The notes under the pieces: model-generated
What the model was told of the DNA's origin: nothing
Seen by the model: the letters and a program-made list of their open reading frames with translations, nothing else
Database searches by the model: none
NCBI GenBank assembly: GCA_002482525.1
Contig: DLGC01000017.1
Span: 260,680 to 324,679 of the forward strand
Direction: 5' to 3'
Length of the DNA: 64,000 bases
Origin: Propionibacteriaceae bacterium UBA7704
GTDB taxonomy: Bacteria > Actinomycetota > Actinomycetes > Propionibacteriales > Propionibacteriaceae
Shown here: in pieces, positions 8,674 to 17,634 of the stretch
How the letters are laid out: each line of letters starts with the position of its first letter
Position numbering within the stretch: position 1 is the stretch's first letter
Translations under genes and position numbers: made by a program

Positions 8674-9277
8674 CGGATTGCTGGCTGGCCTTCCGCAGGC
8701 GCAAGGCGTCGATGACGTACATGACGCCGGTGATCACGGTCAGGGCGAAAGCCACCGCCATGACAGCCCAGGCGATGACGAACCACACCGGTGCCGGCAC
8801 CCAGGTCTGGTCGATCGGATAGGGCAGGAACATCAGTAGTGCGACCGACTGCATCAACGTCTTGAGCTTGCCTGCCGGTGCAGCCGCCATCACCGCATAC
8901 TTCAGCATGACCACGCGCATCCAGGTGATGCCCCACTCCCGCAGCAGGATCAGGATGGTGACCCACCAGGACAGCTCACCAAAGACACTCAGCAGGATGA
9001 AGGCTGCGCCGGTGAGGGCCTTGTCCGCGATCGGATCCCAGATCTTCCCGAAATCGCTCACCAGGTTGTAGCGGCGGGCCAAGCGTCCATCAAAGAAGTC
9101 GGTGATGATCGCGACTGCAAAGGTGATGGTGCCCGCCAACCGCCAGCCGAAGCCGGTGGACGGCTCGATCAACATCAAGACCACGAAAACCGGAACCAAC
9201 ACCAGCCGAAGCACCGTCAGTGCATTCGGCAGTTGGGCAGGTATGGCGGTCTGCGACCGCACTGAATCCGCGCCCAT
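8663..9277 (-). CDS. pgsA: CDP-diacylglycerol--glycerol-3-phosphate 3-phosphatidyltransferase
   Basis: Membrane enzyme that makes phosphatidylglycerol phosphate. The full CDP-alcohol phosphatidyltransferase motif is present in DFFDGRLAR...G...D...D, with all three aspartates of the metal site. Four to six hydrophobic helices. The ATG at 9277 overlaps the rimO stop as TGATG and follows GGAGGGG, which decides the start over a GTG four codons upstream. 204 aa. Confidence 0.93.
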   Translation of the reverse strand: MGADSVRSQTAIPAQLPNALTVLRLVLVPVFVVLMLIEPSTGFGWRLAGTITFAVAIITDFFDGRLARRYNLVSDFGKIWDPIADKALTGAAFILLSVFGELSWWVTILILLREWGITWMRVVMLKYAVMAAAPAGKLKTLMQSVALLMFLPYPIDQTWVPAPVWFVIAWAVMAVAFALTVITGVMYVIDALRLRKASQQSDDA

Positions 9278-10701
9278 CACCCCTCCCACTCCACGACGAG
9301 GTCCACGCCGTCGGTATCGGTGACCCTACTCCACCCCAAGTCTGCGCTGGAAACCTGAGTTCCGCCTGTGTGAATCGTGACGATTCCATCGACCTCAGGA
9401 CCCTGATGGGAGGCCCTTCCCCGGGCCAGGCCATCAGGCGATACCTCTTCGACCAACACCGCCACCCGGGTGCCGATCCGTTCGGCGGCGCGGTCGGCGC
9501 TGACCTGCTCCACCAGCGTGGCAATGCGGTCCACGCGCTGTGCAATGTCGTCTTCGGCGACCTTGGGGCGTAGCCGGGCGCCCTCGGTGCCTTCCTCATC
9601 GGAATAGCCGAACACACCCACCGCATCCAGATTCGCCGCGGCCAGAAAGTCGGCCAAGTCATCAACCATGGCCTCGGTCTCACCAGGGAATCCCAGAATC
9701 ACATTGGTACGAATTCCCGCCTCGGGACGCTCCTGGCGGATCCGACCGATGAGGTCCAAGAACGAATCGGCATCACCGAATCGACGCATCCGCCGCAACA
9801 GGTCCGCCGAGGAGTGTTGAAACGGCAGATCGAAATACGGAACCACATTGGGCAAGGTGAGCATGGCGTGCAGCAGCGCCGGATGGATCTCGGCAGGCTG
9901 CAGATAGCTCACCCGGATCCAATCCAGTCCGTCGACACCACTGAGTTCGGCGAGCAGGCTCTCCAGATTGGTGCCCGCGTCACGCCCGTACCCGGTGGAG
10001 TTCTCACTGACCAACACCACCTCGCGCACGCCTGTTTCCACCAGCCAGCGGGCCTCAGCCACGATCTCCCCGCTCGGGCGCGACAGGTAGGAGCCGCGGA
10101 AGCTGGGGATCGCACAGAAGGCGCACCGTCGATCACAGCCCGAAGCAATCTTCAACGGGGCGCTCGGCCCAGCGCCCAACCGCTGGCGCAGCACTCGCGG
10201 GCCGCTGGCCGGGCCGCCGCTGATCAGTGACTCGCCGTGGCCGGGCACCACCACCTGGCTGGCCTGGGCAGCCCGCGCTGCCGGTGCGATGGGTAACAGA
10301 CTGCGCCGATCCCGCGGCGCATGGGTCGTCGGCCGATGCCCCTCGAGCACGGCACGCAGTCGCGCGGCCACCTGGGGATAGTCGTCGAATCCGAGCACCG
10401 CATCGGCCTCCGGAAGCGCTTCGGCCAACTCTGAGCCATAGCGTTCAGCCAAACAGCCGACTGCCACCACTGCCCGAGTTGCGCCGTCACCTTTGGTCTC
10501 AGCTGCCGCTAACAGAGTGTCGATGGAGTCCTTCTTGGCGGCGTCGATGAAGCCACAGGTATTCACCACCACCACGGCAGCGTCACGCGGGTCTGCGACC
10601 ACCTCGAAGCCGTCGGCAGCCAGGCGTCCGGCCAGTTCCTCGGAGTCCACCTCATTGCGGGCACATCCCAAGCTGATCAGGTGGACCGGTGTCAGATTCA
10701 C
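9277..10701 (-). CDS. rimO: Ribosomal protein S12 methylthiotransferase RimO
   Basis: Radical-SAM enzyme that methylthiolates an aspartate of ribosomal protein S12. N-terminal cluster cysteines are Cys13 (LGCARNEVDSE, the RimO-specific motif), Cys49 and Cys83. The radical-SAM cluster is Cys189, Cys193 and Cys196 (GCDRRCAFC). 474 aa with a C-terminal TRAM domain. An insert of about 40 residues (135-175, alanine/glycine-rich) precedes the radical-SAM motif, as in other actinobacterial RimO proteins. GTG start with a leaderless -10. Confidence 0.94.
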   Translation of the reverse strand: MNLTPVHLISLGCARNEVDSEELAGRLAADGFEVVADPRDAAVVVVNTCGFIDAAKKDSIDTLLAAAETKGDGATRAVVAVGCLAERYGSELAEALPEADAVLGFDDYPQVAARLRAVLEGHRPTTHAPRDRRSLLPIAPAARAAQASQVVVPGHGESLISGGPASGPRVLRQRLGAGPSAPLKIASGCDRRCAFCAIPSFRGSYLSRPSGEIVAEARWLVETGVREVVLVSENSTGYGRDAGTNLESLLAELSGVDGLDWIRVSYLQPAEIHPALLHAMLTLPNVVPYFDLPFQHSSADLLRRMRRFGDADSFLDLIGRIRQERPEAGIRTNVILGFPGETEAMVDDLADFLAAANLDAVGVFGYSDEEGTEGARLRPKVAEDDIAQRVDRIATLVEQVSADRAAERIGTRVAVLVEEVSPDGLARGRASHQGPEVDGIVTIHTGGTQVSSADLGWSRVTDTDGVDLVVEWEG

Positions 10702-10707
10702 CCGGCC

Positions 10708-10713
10708 ACGCTA
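10708..10713 (-). promoter_or_regulatory. Leaderless -10 element of rimO
   Basis: TAGCGT on the minus strand, six bases (GGCCGG), then the rimO GTG. It lies in the 28-bp gap after ftsK and would allow rimO-pgsA-pncC to be expressed without ftsK. Confidence 0.5.
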
Positions 10714-10729
10714 CCTCACCGAGACCTCG

Positions 10730-13135
10730 TCAGCCTTCGCGCAGCGCAGCCAGCACCTCGTCCAGATCGTCAGGCTTGACCAATACCTCACGCGGTTTGG
10801 ATCCCTCGGAGGGTCCCACGATGCCGCGAGTCTCCAAAATGTCCATTAGCCGTCCGGCCTTGGCGAAACCGACGCGCAGCTTGCGTTGCAGCATCGACGT
10901 GGAACCCAACTGCAGGTCAACCACCAACTGACAGGCCTCCAGCACCAGCTCCAGATCGTCACCGATGTCCTCGGCAACCTTCTTGGACTCAACCGGAGCG
11001 TTCACGTCCTCGCGATACTGCGGTGCCAACTGCTCGGTGACCTTCTTCACCACCGAGCGAATCTCCGCCTCGGTCACCCAGGCCCCCTGGACGCGCAGCG
11101 GCTTGGACTGGCCCATCGGCAGGAACAGCCCGTCACCTTGGCCAACCAGTTTCTCCGCCCCCGGCGTATCCAGGATGACGCGTGAGTCGGTCATCGACGA
11201 CGTCGCGAAGGCCAATCGGGACGGCACATTGGCCTTGATCAGCCCCGTCACGACATCGGTCGAAGGACGCTGCGTGGCCAGGATCAGGTGGATACCGGCA
11301 GCGCGAGCCAACTGAGTGATCCGCACGATGGAATCCTCCACATCGCGCGGGGCAACCATCATCAGATCGCTCAGCTCATCGACGATCACCAGCAGATAGG
11401 GATACGGCGCCAGTTCGCGCTCCGAGCCCGGCGGCAGCTTCACCTGGCCGGCCCGGACAGCCTTGTTGAAGTCGTCGACGTGCCGAAAACCGAAGCTGGC
11501 CAGATCGTCGTAGCGGGCGTCCATCTCGCGCACCACCCACTGCAGCGCCTCAGCGGCCTTCTTCGCGCTGGTGATGATGGGCGTGACCAGGTGTGGAATG
11601 CCCTCGTAGTGCGTCAGTTCCACCCGCTTGGGGTCGACCAGCAGCATGCGAACCTCTTCGGGCGTGGCACGCATCAGAATCGAGGTGATCATCGAGTTCA
11701 CGAAACTCGACTTGCCCGAACCGGTGGCACCGGCCACCAGCAGGTGCGGCATCTTGGCCATATTGGCCACCACATAGCCGCCCTCAACATCCTTGCCCAG
11801 GCCCACCGTCATCGGGTGATGATCGTTGCGGGCACGGTTGGACCGAAGCACATCACCCAAGGAGACGATCTCCTTGTCGGCATTGGGGATCTCGATGCCG
11901 ATCGCGGACTTGCCCGGAATCGGGGACAGGATACGCACATCAGCCGAAGCAACCGCGTAGGCGATGTTCTTACTCAGCGCGGTCACTTTCTCGACCTTGA
12001 CCGCATTCCCCAGTTCCACCTCATAGCGGGTCACCGTCGGACCCCGGGTGTAGCCAGTGACTTGGGCGTCGATCTCGAACTGCTGCAGCACCTCGGTGAG
12101 GCTCTTCACCACCGCGTCGCTGGCAGCGGTGCGCGCTTTGGGCACGCTGCCGGGCTTCAGAATGGCGGGGTCAGGAAGCTCATAGACCACGTCGCCGCTG
12201 AGAACGGGCTGCTCGGCACGCAGCGGCTCTGAGGAGATTTCGGGCACTGCGGGCGCCGACTCAGCAGGCTGACGGCGCCGCCCAGGCTTGGGCTCGTCAC
12301 TGACCACGACAGTCTCTTCGTCGTCCACATCGATCTCACCGGTGTCCAACAGCGGACTGTCATAGGCACGATGGTTGGCGCCATATTCGATCTCATCACG
12401 CGATTGCGGCTTGAGCTTCGCGACAAGGGCTTTCACGCCAGTGCTCAGCTCATTCAGGGGAATTCCCAGCACGACCAGGAAGCCGATCACGGCTGCAATC
12501 ACCAGCACGGGCACCGCGATCCAGGTGCCGACGAGTTCAACCAGCGGCGAGGACGACAAGAACCCCAGGAAGCCACCAGCGGCGCGCACCTGTTCGGGGG
12601 CATTACCCGGAGGGAGGCCGCGCGCGATATGGATCACACCCAGCGTCCCGAAGAGCAGTGCCGCCCAGCCCACGACCTGGCGGCCCGCCGAGCCGTGACG
12701 TTCGGGATGCCGGAAGGTACGCCACGCGACGGCCAACGCCACGACGGGGACGGCATAGGCGAACACACCCACCACGGTGGTCACTGCGATGGCGATCCAG
12801 GTGCCGACAGCACCGGGCAGACCGAACCAGAACTGTGCGGCGACAAGCAGGCCGAACAGCATCACGGCGAAAGCCGAACCATCATGTCGTTGTTCCGGCT
12901 CAAGGTCTTTCACCGCCGGGGCCAGTGCTCGGATTCCCGAACCGACCACACCGGCTATGCCGCGCCAGGTGGCCACCAGGCCACGGCCGATCGCAGCAAG
13001 CGCCTTGGACAGCCCCGAGGGCTGCGACTGCTTGCGAGTCGTCGTTCTCTTCTTGCTTCCAGTGCTTCGGGAGGCGCTTTGACGCGAGGACGCGCTGCTG
13101 CGGCTCCGCGAAGGGGAAGACGCGCGGGTCGCCAT
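10730..13135 (-). CDS. ftsK: DNA translocase FtsK
   Basis: Septal motor that pumps chromosome termini and activates XerCD at dif. Layout: a basic Ser/Arg-rich N-terminus (1-40), four or five transmembrane helices (about 85-235), a linker, the motor with Walker A GATGSGKSS around residue 468 and Walker B LLVIVDELSDLM, and a C-terminal winged-helix gamma domain (about 725-801) that reads KOPS sites. 801 aa, compact for an actinobacterial FtsK. ATG start. Its promoter matches the PafBC damage motif. The likely partner recombinase gene xerD is at 60.2 kb. Confidence 0.95.
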   Translation of the reverse strand: MATRASSPSRSRSSASSRQSASRSTGSKKRTTTRKQSQPSGLSKALAAIGRGLVATWRGIAGVVGSGIRALAPAVKDLEPEQRHDGSAFAVMLFGLLVAAQFWFGLPGAVGTWIAIAVTTVVGVFAYAVPVVALAVAWRTFRHPERHGSAGRQVVGWAALLFGTLGVIHIARGLPPGNAPEQVRAAGGFLGFLSSSPLVELVGTWIAVPVLVIAAVIGFLVVLGIPLNELSTGVKALVAKLKPQSRDEIEYGANHRAYDSPLLDTGEIDVDDEETVVVSDEPKPGRRRQPAESAPAVPEISSEPLRAEQPVLSGDVVYELPDPAILKPGSVPKARTAASDAVVKSLTEVLQQFEIDAQVTGYTRGPTVTRYEVELGNAVKVEKVTALSKNIAYAVASADVRILSPIPGKSAIGIEIPNADKEIVSLGDVLRSNRARNDHHPMTVGLGKDVEGGYVVANMAKMPHLLVAGATGSGKSSFVNSMITSILMRATPEEVRMLLVDPKRVELTHYEGIPHLVTPIITSAKKAAEALQWVVREMDARYDDLASFGFRHVDDFNKAVRAGQVKLPPGSERELAPYPYLLVIVDELSDLMMVAPRDVEDSIVRITQLARAAGIHLILATQRPSTDVVTGLIKANVPSRLAFATSSMTDSRVILDTPGAEKLVGQGDGLFLPMGQSKPLRVQGAWVTEAEIRSVVKKVTEQLAPQYREDVNAPVESKKVAEDIGDDLELVLEACQLVVDLQLGSTSMLQRKLRVGFAKAGRLMDILETRGIVGPSEGSKPREVLVKPDDLDEVLAALREG

Positions 13136-13141
13136 GCCGCC

Positions 13142-13164
13142 AACTTAGGTGATTGCACCGACAA
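13142..13164 (-). promoter_or_regulatory. ftsK promoter with full RecA-NDp (PafBC) motif
   Basis: Minus strand TTGTCGGTG, eight bases (CAATCACC), TAAGTT, six bases, then the ftsK ATG. All nine positions of TTGTCRGTG and the TAnnnT at N8 match. The -10 is also at leaderless distance from the start codon. Confidence 0.75.
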
Positions 13165-13227
13165 AGCGGAGTTTCCACGCCGAGAAAGCCCTCATTGCGA
13201 GCTCACAGCCATTGCTGGGGACGCGGC

Positions 13228-14178
13228 TCAGAAGTGGGTCCATCCCTGCGTATCGAGTTCCGGCTCGACTCCATCCAACAACACCACAGGCTCCCCGGGC
13301 AGTACGCGCCCCAAGACCGTCCATCCGGCGGGAACAGCGTCGAGGGTGGGGAAAGTCGCCACAAGGGCATGGTCGTCGCCGCCGGTGAGTTGGAAGACCA
13401 ACGGGTCGCCGCCGCCAACCGCAGCCGCCACCGCCTGCTGCGGCTCGGCGATCTGGAACGCACTCGAATCCAGATCGATCGCTACCGCCGAAGCTCGACA
13501 GAGGTGACCCAGATCAGCGAGCAGGCCATCGGAGATGTCGATCATGGCGGTGGCACCGGCATCGGCCGCGATGCGTCCTGCACCGTAGGGAACCTCCGGC
13601 ACCCGGTGCGCGGTGACCACAGCGGCCGGGGATCGGAATCCTCGGGTCAAGACCGCCAGACCGGCCGCAGCCCAACCCAGACGCCCGACCATGGCCACCA
13701 CATCCCCGGCTCGCGCACCGGCGCGAGTCAGCGGCGCTCGACCGTCCTGGTCGGCCAACACTGTCACGGTGACGACGATCACCGCCGCCGTGGTCAGGTC
13801 GCCTCCGACCAATGCCACGCAGGCCCGCTCGGCTTCGCTGGCCACGCCGTCGGCAAAGCCGTCCACCCATTCGATGTCGGTGGTGCTCGGCAACGCCAGA
13901 CTGATCACGACAGCCTTGGGAACCGCGCCCATCGCTTCGGCGTCGGCGACACAGGCGGCCACCGCCTTGCGTCCGACATCGTGGGCAGAGGACCAGGCAC
14001 GCCGAAAATGCACATCCTCGACCATGGTGTCGGTAGACACCGCCAGATCGCCGGCCAGGCGGAGGACGGCGGCATCGTCGCCGACTCCGAGCTGCACCGC
14101 GTCGGCGCGAACAGCACGGCTCGTGATCCGATCGATCAGGGCGAACTCGCCCAGTTCGCCGATACTGGAGCCGGTCAC
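13228..14178 (-). CDS. thiL: Thiamine-monophosphate kinase
   Basis: Last step of thiamine diphosphate synthesis: phosphorylates thiamine monophosphate. PurM-like fold. Visible motifs are GELGEFALIDRI at the start, GVGDDAAVL near residue 30, STDTMVEDVHF, a GGDLTTA loop and ISDGLLADLGHL. The GTG at 14178 (VTGSSIG) lies 4 bp after the upstream ddl-like stop. The open frame extends further upstream but is not supported by homology. 316 aa. Confidence 0.92.
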   Translation of the reverse strand: MTGSSIGELGEFALIDRITSRAVRADAVQLGVGDDAAVLRLAGDLAVSTDTMVEDVHFRRAWSSAHDVGRKAVAACVADAEAMGAVPKAVVISLALPSTTDIEWVDGFADGVASEAERACVALVGGDLTTAAVIVVTVTVLADQDGRAPLTRAGARAGDVVAMVGRLGWAAAGLAVLTRGFRSPAAVVTAHRVPEVPYGAGRIAADAGATAMIDISDGLLADLGHLCRASAVAIDLDSSAFQIAEPQQAVAAAVGGGDPLVFQLTGGDDHALVATFPTLDAVPAGWTVLGRVLPGEPVVLLDGVEPELDTQGWTHF

Positions 14179-14182
14179 GGGC

Positions 14183-15301
14183 TCACACGGCTCGCGGGCC
14201 GAGCCCGGCCAGTTTGCCGGAGATGCCACCGGCAGCGCGCAACGCGGCACCATTCTCGAAAGTCTCAGAAGCACGCTGCGACAGCCGCACCTTGGCCTGC
14301 TCGATCATGCCGTGCAGAATCGTTGCCGGAGCGACCTCCGGCCACAGGTACAACGCCATGGCTCCGGGGATGGAATTGACCTCATTGACGTAGATCTGCT
14401 CGCCATCGCTCAAGAAGTCCACCCGGCAAATGCCGTCCAGGCCGGTCGCCTGCTGGACGCGCAGCGCGGCGTCAGCCATGGCCTCGGCCACCGAGTCGGG
14501 AATCTGAGCCGGGAGCTCACGGGGTGCGCTGGTCAGCCCGTCACTGCCCATGTACTTGTTGCTGTAGTCGTAGATCGCAGTCGACGACGAGCGGGTCGGC
14601 TTCTCGATCAGAGAGGACTCAAACTCCGGATAGGTCACAAACGAGATGTTCAGGTCGAACAGGTCCTTGCGGTAGGGCTCGATGACGGCGCCGTCGCGAA
14701 GATAGGGACTGGTGGTGGTCAAAGCCACCGCCGTCGCATAGTCGTCGACGACTTCAATGCCGATCGAGGAGCCCCCGAAACGTGGCTTGACGATGTAGGG
14801 CGGCTCGAAGTCGGGTTCCCAGCCGGCAACCACCAGGCGCCGCGGCAAGGCGGGTAGGCCCACGTCGGCCATCACCGCACCGAAGGCGAATTTGTCCATG
14901 CCCAGGGCCGCAGCGGCCGGCGTCGAACCGGTCGCCGGAACCCCCATCATCGCGAACAGGCTTTGAGCGCCGCCGCTCTCCCCCGCGCCGCCATGCAGGG
15001 CCAGCAGCACCACGCCCAATTCCACCGGTCGCTTTCGCATGCCCTTGACGGGCAGGAAGCTCAACTCACCGTGGGCCAACCGGATCTCCAGTTCGGTGCT
15101 GCCCTTCGGGGCGCCCTCGAGGTAGTCGCGGGCCTCCGTGTCGGTTGGCACCAGGTGCCAGGATCCACCACGGTCCCAATACACGCATTGAACGCTGTCG
15201 CCGGATTCAGCCAACACCCGCTCGCACTGCAGACCACTCAGGATGGAGATGTCGTGCTCGGCCGACGGGCCTCCGAACAGCACGGTAATCAATTCACTCA
15301 C
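14183..15301 (-). CDS. D-alanine--D-alanine ligase-like ATP-grasp ligase
   Basis: ATP-grasp enzyme of the Ddl family, 372 aa. Conserved parts: VLFGGPSAEHDIS with Glu15, HGGAGESGGAQ near 103, KPRFGGSSIGIEVV near 172, the omega-loop tyrosine in YDYSNKY, the Arg in CRVDF and NEVNS near 306. The second-substrate pocket differs. Where canonical Ddl reads NTSPGxTxxSL, this protein reads NSIPGAMALYL, with Tyr318 in place of the serine that holds the D-Ala2 carboxylate. It precedes thiL, the usual ddl position, but follows a MurF-like membrane ligase instead of gpsA. It may be the cell's Ddl or a paralogue with another acceptor. Confidence 0.8.
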   Translation of the reverse strand: MSELITVLFGGPSAEHDISILSGLQCERVLAESGDSVQCVYWDRGGSWHLVPTDTEARDYLEGAPKGSTELEIRLAHGELSFLPVKGMRKRPVELGVVLLALHGGAGESGGAQSLFAMMGVPATGSTPAAAALGMDKFAFGAVMADVGLPALPRRLVVAGWEPDFEPPYIVKPRFGGSSIGIEVVDDYATAVALTTTSPYLRDGAVIEPYRKDLFDLNISFVTYPEFESSLIEKPTRSSSTAIYDYSNKYMGSDGLTSAPRELPAQIPDSVAEAMADAALRVQQATGLDGICRVDFLSDGEQIYVNEVNSIPGAMALYLWPEVAPATILHGMIEQAKVRLSQRASETFENGAALRAAGGISGKLAGLGPRAV

Positions 15302-15347
15302 CTATTCACGCCTTTCCCGACATCTCGTCATCAGTGTCCGCACACCG

Positions 15348-16877
15348 TCACGCGTAGTGATCCGGCAGGTCATTCTCGTACAGAACGACATCATGCTCTT
15401 TGAGCCGCGCAGACACGGCCTCGGTCGCCTCATCCCGGCTCTCGAAGCACAGTACTTTGCCTGGCCCGTCCGCTGCACCACGGAGCAGCGCGCGCCGGTT
15501 GGTCCAGCCAACGATCACCAGGGTGTGGTTCGGTCGACTCACCGCCAATCGGGCCAGATCGGCATTGCGCTGGGCCTGATTGCTCCCCAACTCGACCATG
15601 CCCGGGGTCACGACGTACAGCCGGCCGTCGCCCTGCAGCCGCTCGGCGGCGCCACGCACGGCGTGGGCGGCACCGGTGGGGTTGGAGTTGTAGGTGTCAT
15701 CGATGACTGAAATCCCTTGGGGGCCCTGCACCAGCTCAGCGCGATGCGGGGCACCGGGCAGCGTCCGCCGGGCGAACATTGCCGCAGTGGGAGTGACGTC
15801 CAGGGCCAGCGCGACACCGATGGCGCACGCCAAGTTGATGGGATGGCCGAACTGCTGGGCGGGGATGCTCACCAGTTCGTCACCGCCGAGCACGATGCGC
15901 CACTGACGGTCGACGGTGGCCACCGCAACATCAGCCTCGGCGGCACCGTGGGCCGAACACCGCACTACCCGGCGGTCTGCTTCGAGTCGATCAGCCAGTT
16001 CGGCCAGCTCCGGCTCGTCGATGTTGAGCACGATCGCCGGCGCCTTCTCGGTGATCTCCGACTTGGCGCGCACGATGGTCGCCCGATCCTTCATCCGGGA
16101 AAGGTGCGCCTCTCCTATCGAGGTGATCACCGCGACGGTCGGCGGGAAGGAGGTGCACAGCTTGCGGATCTCGCCAGGACCGTAGGTGCCCATTTCAGCA
16201 ATCAGCACCGAGGTGCCGGGACGAAGCTGATCGTTGATGGTGCGGGAGAGCCCCATCAGATTGTTGAAGCTTCCCGGACTGGCCAGCACCGTCTGGGAGC
16301 CGGACAACACGAAGTCGACGTACAGCTTGGTGGAGGTCTTGCCGTACGAGCCTGTGATGCCGACCACCGTGGGATTCACCTTGGCGAGGTTCTGCTCGGC
16401 CTGCCGGACGAAGCGCGAGGCCAGCGAAGCCTCGATCGGACGCATGATTGCCAACCCCAGATCCACGAGCAAGGGAGTCAGCGCCGCAACCACCATGGTC
16501 AGCGGCGCATACACGAGGAACGTCACAGCCAGGCTGATCAGTTGCAGCGCCGCGACGGCCGCCACCATTCGCTTGGCTCGAGCCGTGAGCACCAGGGACG
16601 CTTTGGTGCCGCGAATGCCCAGCCCAACAGGCCAGAAGACCAGCACGATCGCTGCCGCTATCGACACCAGCGGGAGAACGAACCCGACGAGTGTCAGCAC
16701 CACCACGGCGATGGCCAACCCGGCATTCACTGGACGCTTCACCAGCCACAGCCCTGCGAAGGTCGTCGCCTCACCCGGGACGTAATGCTCGCGCTGTGCG
16801 ACACGCAACCACCGCGCGTCGGCCACCACGATGGCAGCGACAGCGGCAACCAGCACCAGCCAGTCGACCCAGATCAT
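15348..16877 (-). CDS. Membrane-anchored MurF-like Mur ligase
   Basis: 509 aa. The first 150 residues contain about five hydrophobic helices (roughly 5-21, 50-68, 69-88, 104-122, 124-144) where MurF normally has its soluble UDP-sugar-binding domain. The Mur ligase core follows: P-loop GITGSYGKTSTK at 173-184, EMGTYGPGEI at 228, GEAHLSRMKDR near 255 and DDTYNSNP at 393-400, all MurF-type. The ATG overlaps the upstream hydrolase stop by 4 bp, and the Ddl-like gene follows after 46 bp. Probably ligates a peptide to a cell-wall or lipid-linked substrate at the membrane. The substrate is not known. Confidence 0.8.
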   Translation of the reverse strand: MIWVDWLVLVAAVAAIVVADARWLRVAQREHYVPGEATTFAGLWLVKRPVNAGLAIAVVVLTLVGFVLPLVSIAAAIVLVFWPVGLGIRGTKASLVLTARAKRMVAAVAALQLISLAVTFLVYAPLTMVVAALTPLLVDLGLAIMRPIEASLASRFVRQAEQNLAKVNPTVVGITGSYGKTSTKLYVDFVLSGSQTVLASPGSFNNLMGLSRTINDQLRPGTSVLIAEMGTYGPGEIRKLCTSFPPTVAVITSIGEAHLSRMKDRATIVRAKSEITEKAPAIVLNIDEPELAELADRLEADRRVVRCSAHGAAEADVAVATVDRQWRIVLGGDELVSIPAQQFGHPINLACAIGVALALDVTPTAAMFARRTLPGAPHRAELVQGPQGISVIDDTYNSNPTGAAHAVRGAAERLQGDGRLYVVTPGMVELGSNQAQRNADLARLAVSRPNHTLVIVGWTNRRALLRGAADGPGKVLCFESRDEATEAVSARLKEHDVVLYENDLPDHYA

Positions 16878-17611
16878 GCGCTCACACTCCTCAGGGCCGC
16901 CCGCAGCGGCTCAGCAAGATGGTCATCGAGTTGGTGGGTGGCCCCGTCCACGACGGTCAGTTCGGCAGCTTCACCAAGAATTCCCCGTGCTGCCTGGGCA
17001 ATCGCCACCGGCACCTCGGTGTCGTCGGCGCCCCACACCATCACCACGGGAATGCCCGCCTCGGCGATCATGCGGAGCTGATCGGCATAGTCCTCATTCA
17101 CGGCGCTCACCATGATCGTCCGCATCACACCGACCGCAGCTCGATAGTCCGCCGAGCCATAGCGCTGGCGATAGGCCTCCATGCGCGCATCGCCGAGCAA
17201 CTGGTGCGCATGCAGCCAGCGTGCCATCCGGTAGCCGAACTTGGGTTTGCCGCCGCCGCTGCGTCGCAGCAGGGGCACCCCGGTAAGCACCAGGGCCCGC
17301 ACCTTCTGGGGTGCCAGAGCCGCCATCTGGACCGCGATACGACCGCCAAAAGAATGGCCCGCCAGTACCCGGGTTTGGCCATCGGGCAGGCCGGCGAGCA
17401 AGGCTTGCGCGTAGTCCAGCGTCGTCCACGGCGTATCTGGTGCACTGGTGGCACCAAAGCCGGGAAGGTCGAAGGAAACGGCGTCGCGATCGAAGAGCAC
17501 CGGCTCCCAGTCGCGCCGACTACGACCCCAGCCGTGCAGAGCCCACACCTGCGATTCGGGGTCACCGTAACGCTCGGCCATCATTCCGGTTCCGGGTACG
17601 GATATCAGCAC
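16874..17611 (-). CDS. Alpha/beta hydrolase
   Basis: Probable serine hydrolase of 245 aa. Oxyanion motif HGWG at 26-29, nucleophile elbow GHSFGG with Ser87, acid in VWGADDTEVP and catalytic histidine in GATHQLDD. The GTG at 17611 is preferred because TAAGAT lies exactly 6 nt upstream. ATGs at 17584 and 17581 are alternatives. It is coupled to the MurF-like gene by a 4-bp overlap, so a role in envelope precursor metabolism is inferred from context only. Confidence 0.82.
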   Translation of the reverse strand: MLISVPGTGMMAERYGDPESQVWALHGWGRSRRDWEPVLFDRDAVSFDLPGFGATSAPDTPWTTLDYAQALLAGLPDGQTRVLAGHSFGGRIAVQMAALAPQKVRALVLTGVPLLRRSGGGKPKFGYRMARWLHAHQLLGDARMEAYRQRYGSADYRAAVGVMRTIMVSAVNEDYADQLRMIAEAGIPVVMVWGADDTEVPVAIAQAARGILGEAAELTVVDGATHQLDDHLAEPLRAALRSVSA

Positions 17612-17617
17612 CCGCAA

Positions 17618-17623
17618 ATCTTA
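17618..17623 (-). promoter_or_regulatory. Internal leaderless -10 element of the hydrolase gene
   Basis: TAAGAT on the minus strand, six bases (TTGCGG), then GTG at 17611. It lies in the short gap after plsC and would let the hydrolase-MurF-Ddl genes be expressed apart from leuCD-plsC. Confidence 0.45.
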
Positions 17624-17634
17624 GCCGAACCGAA

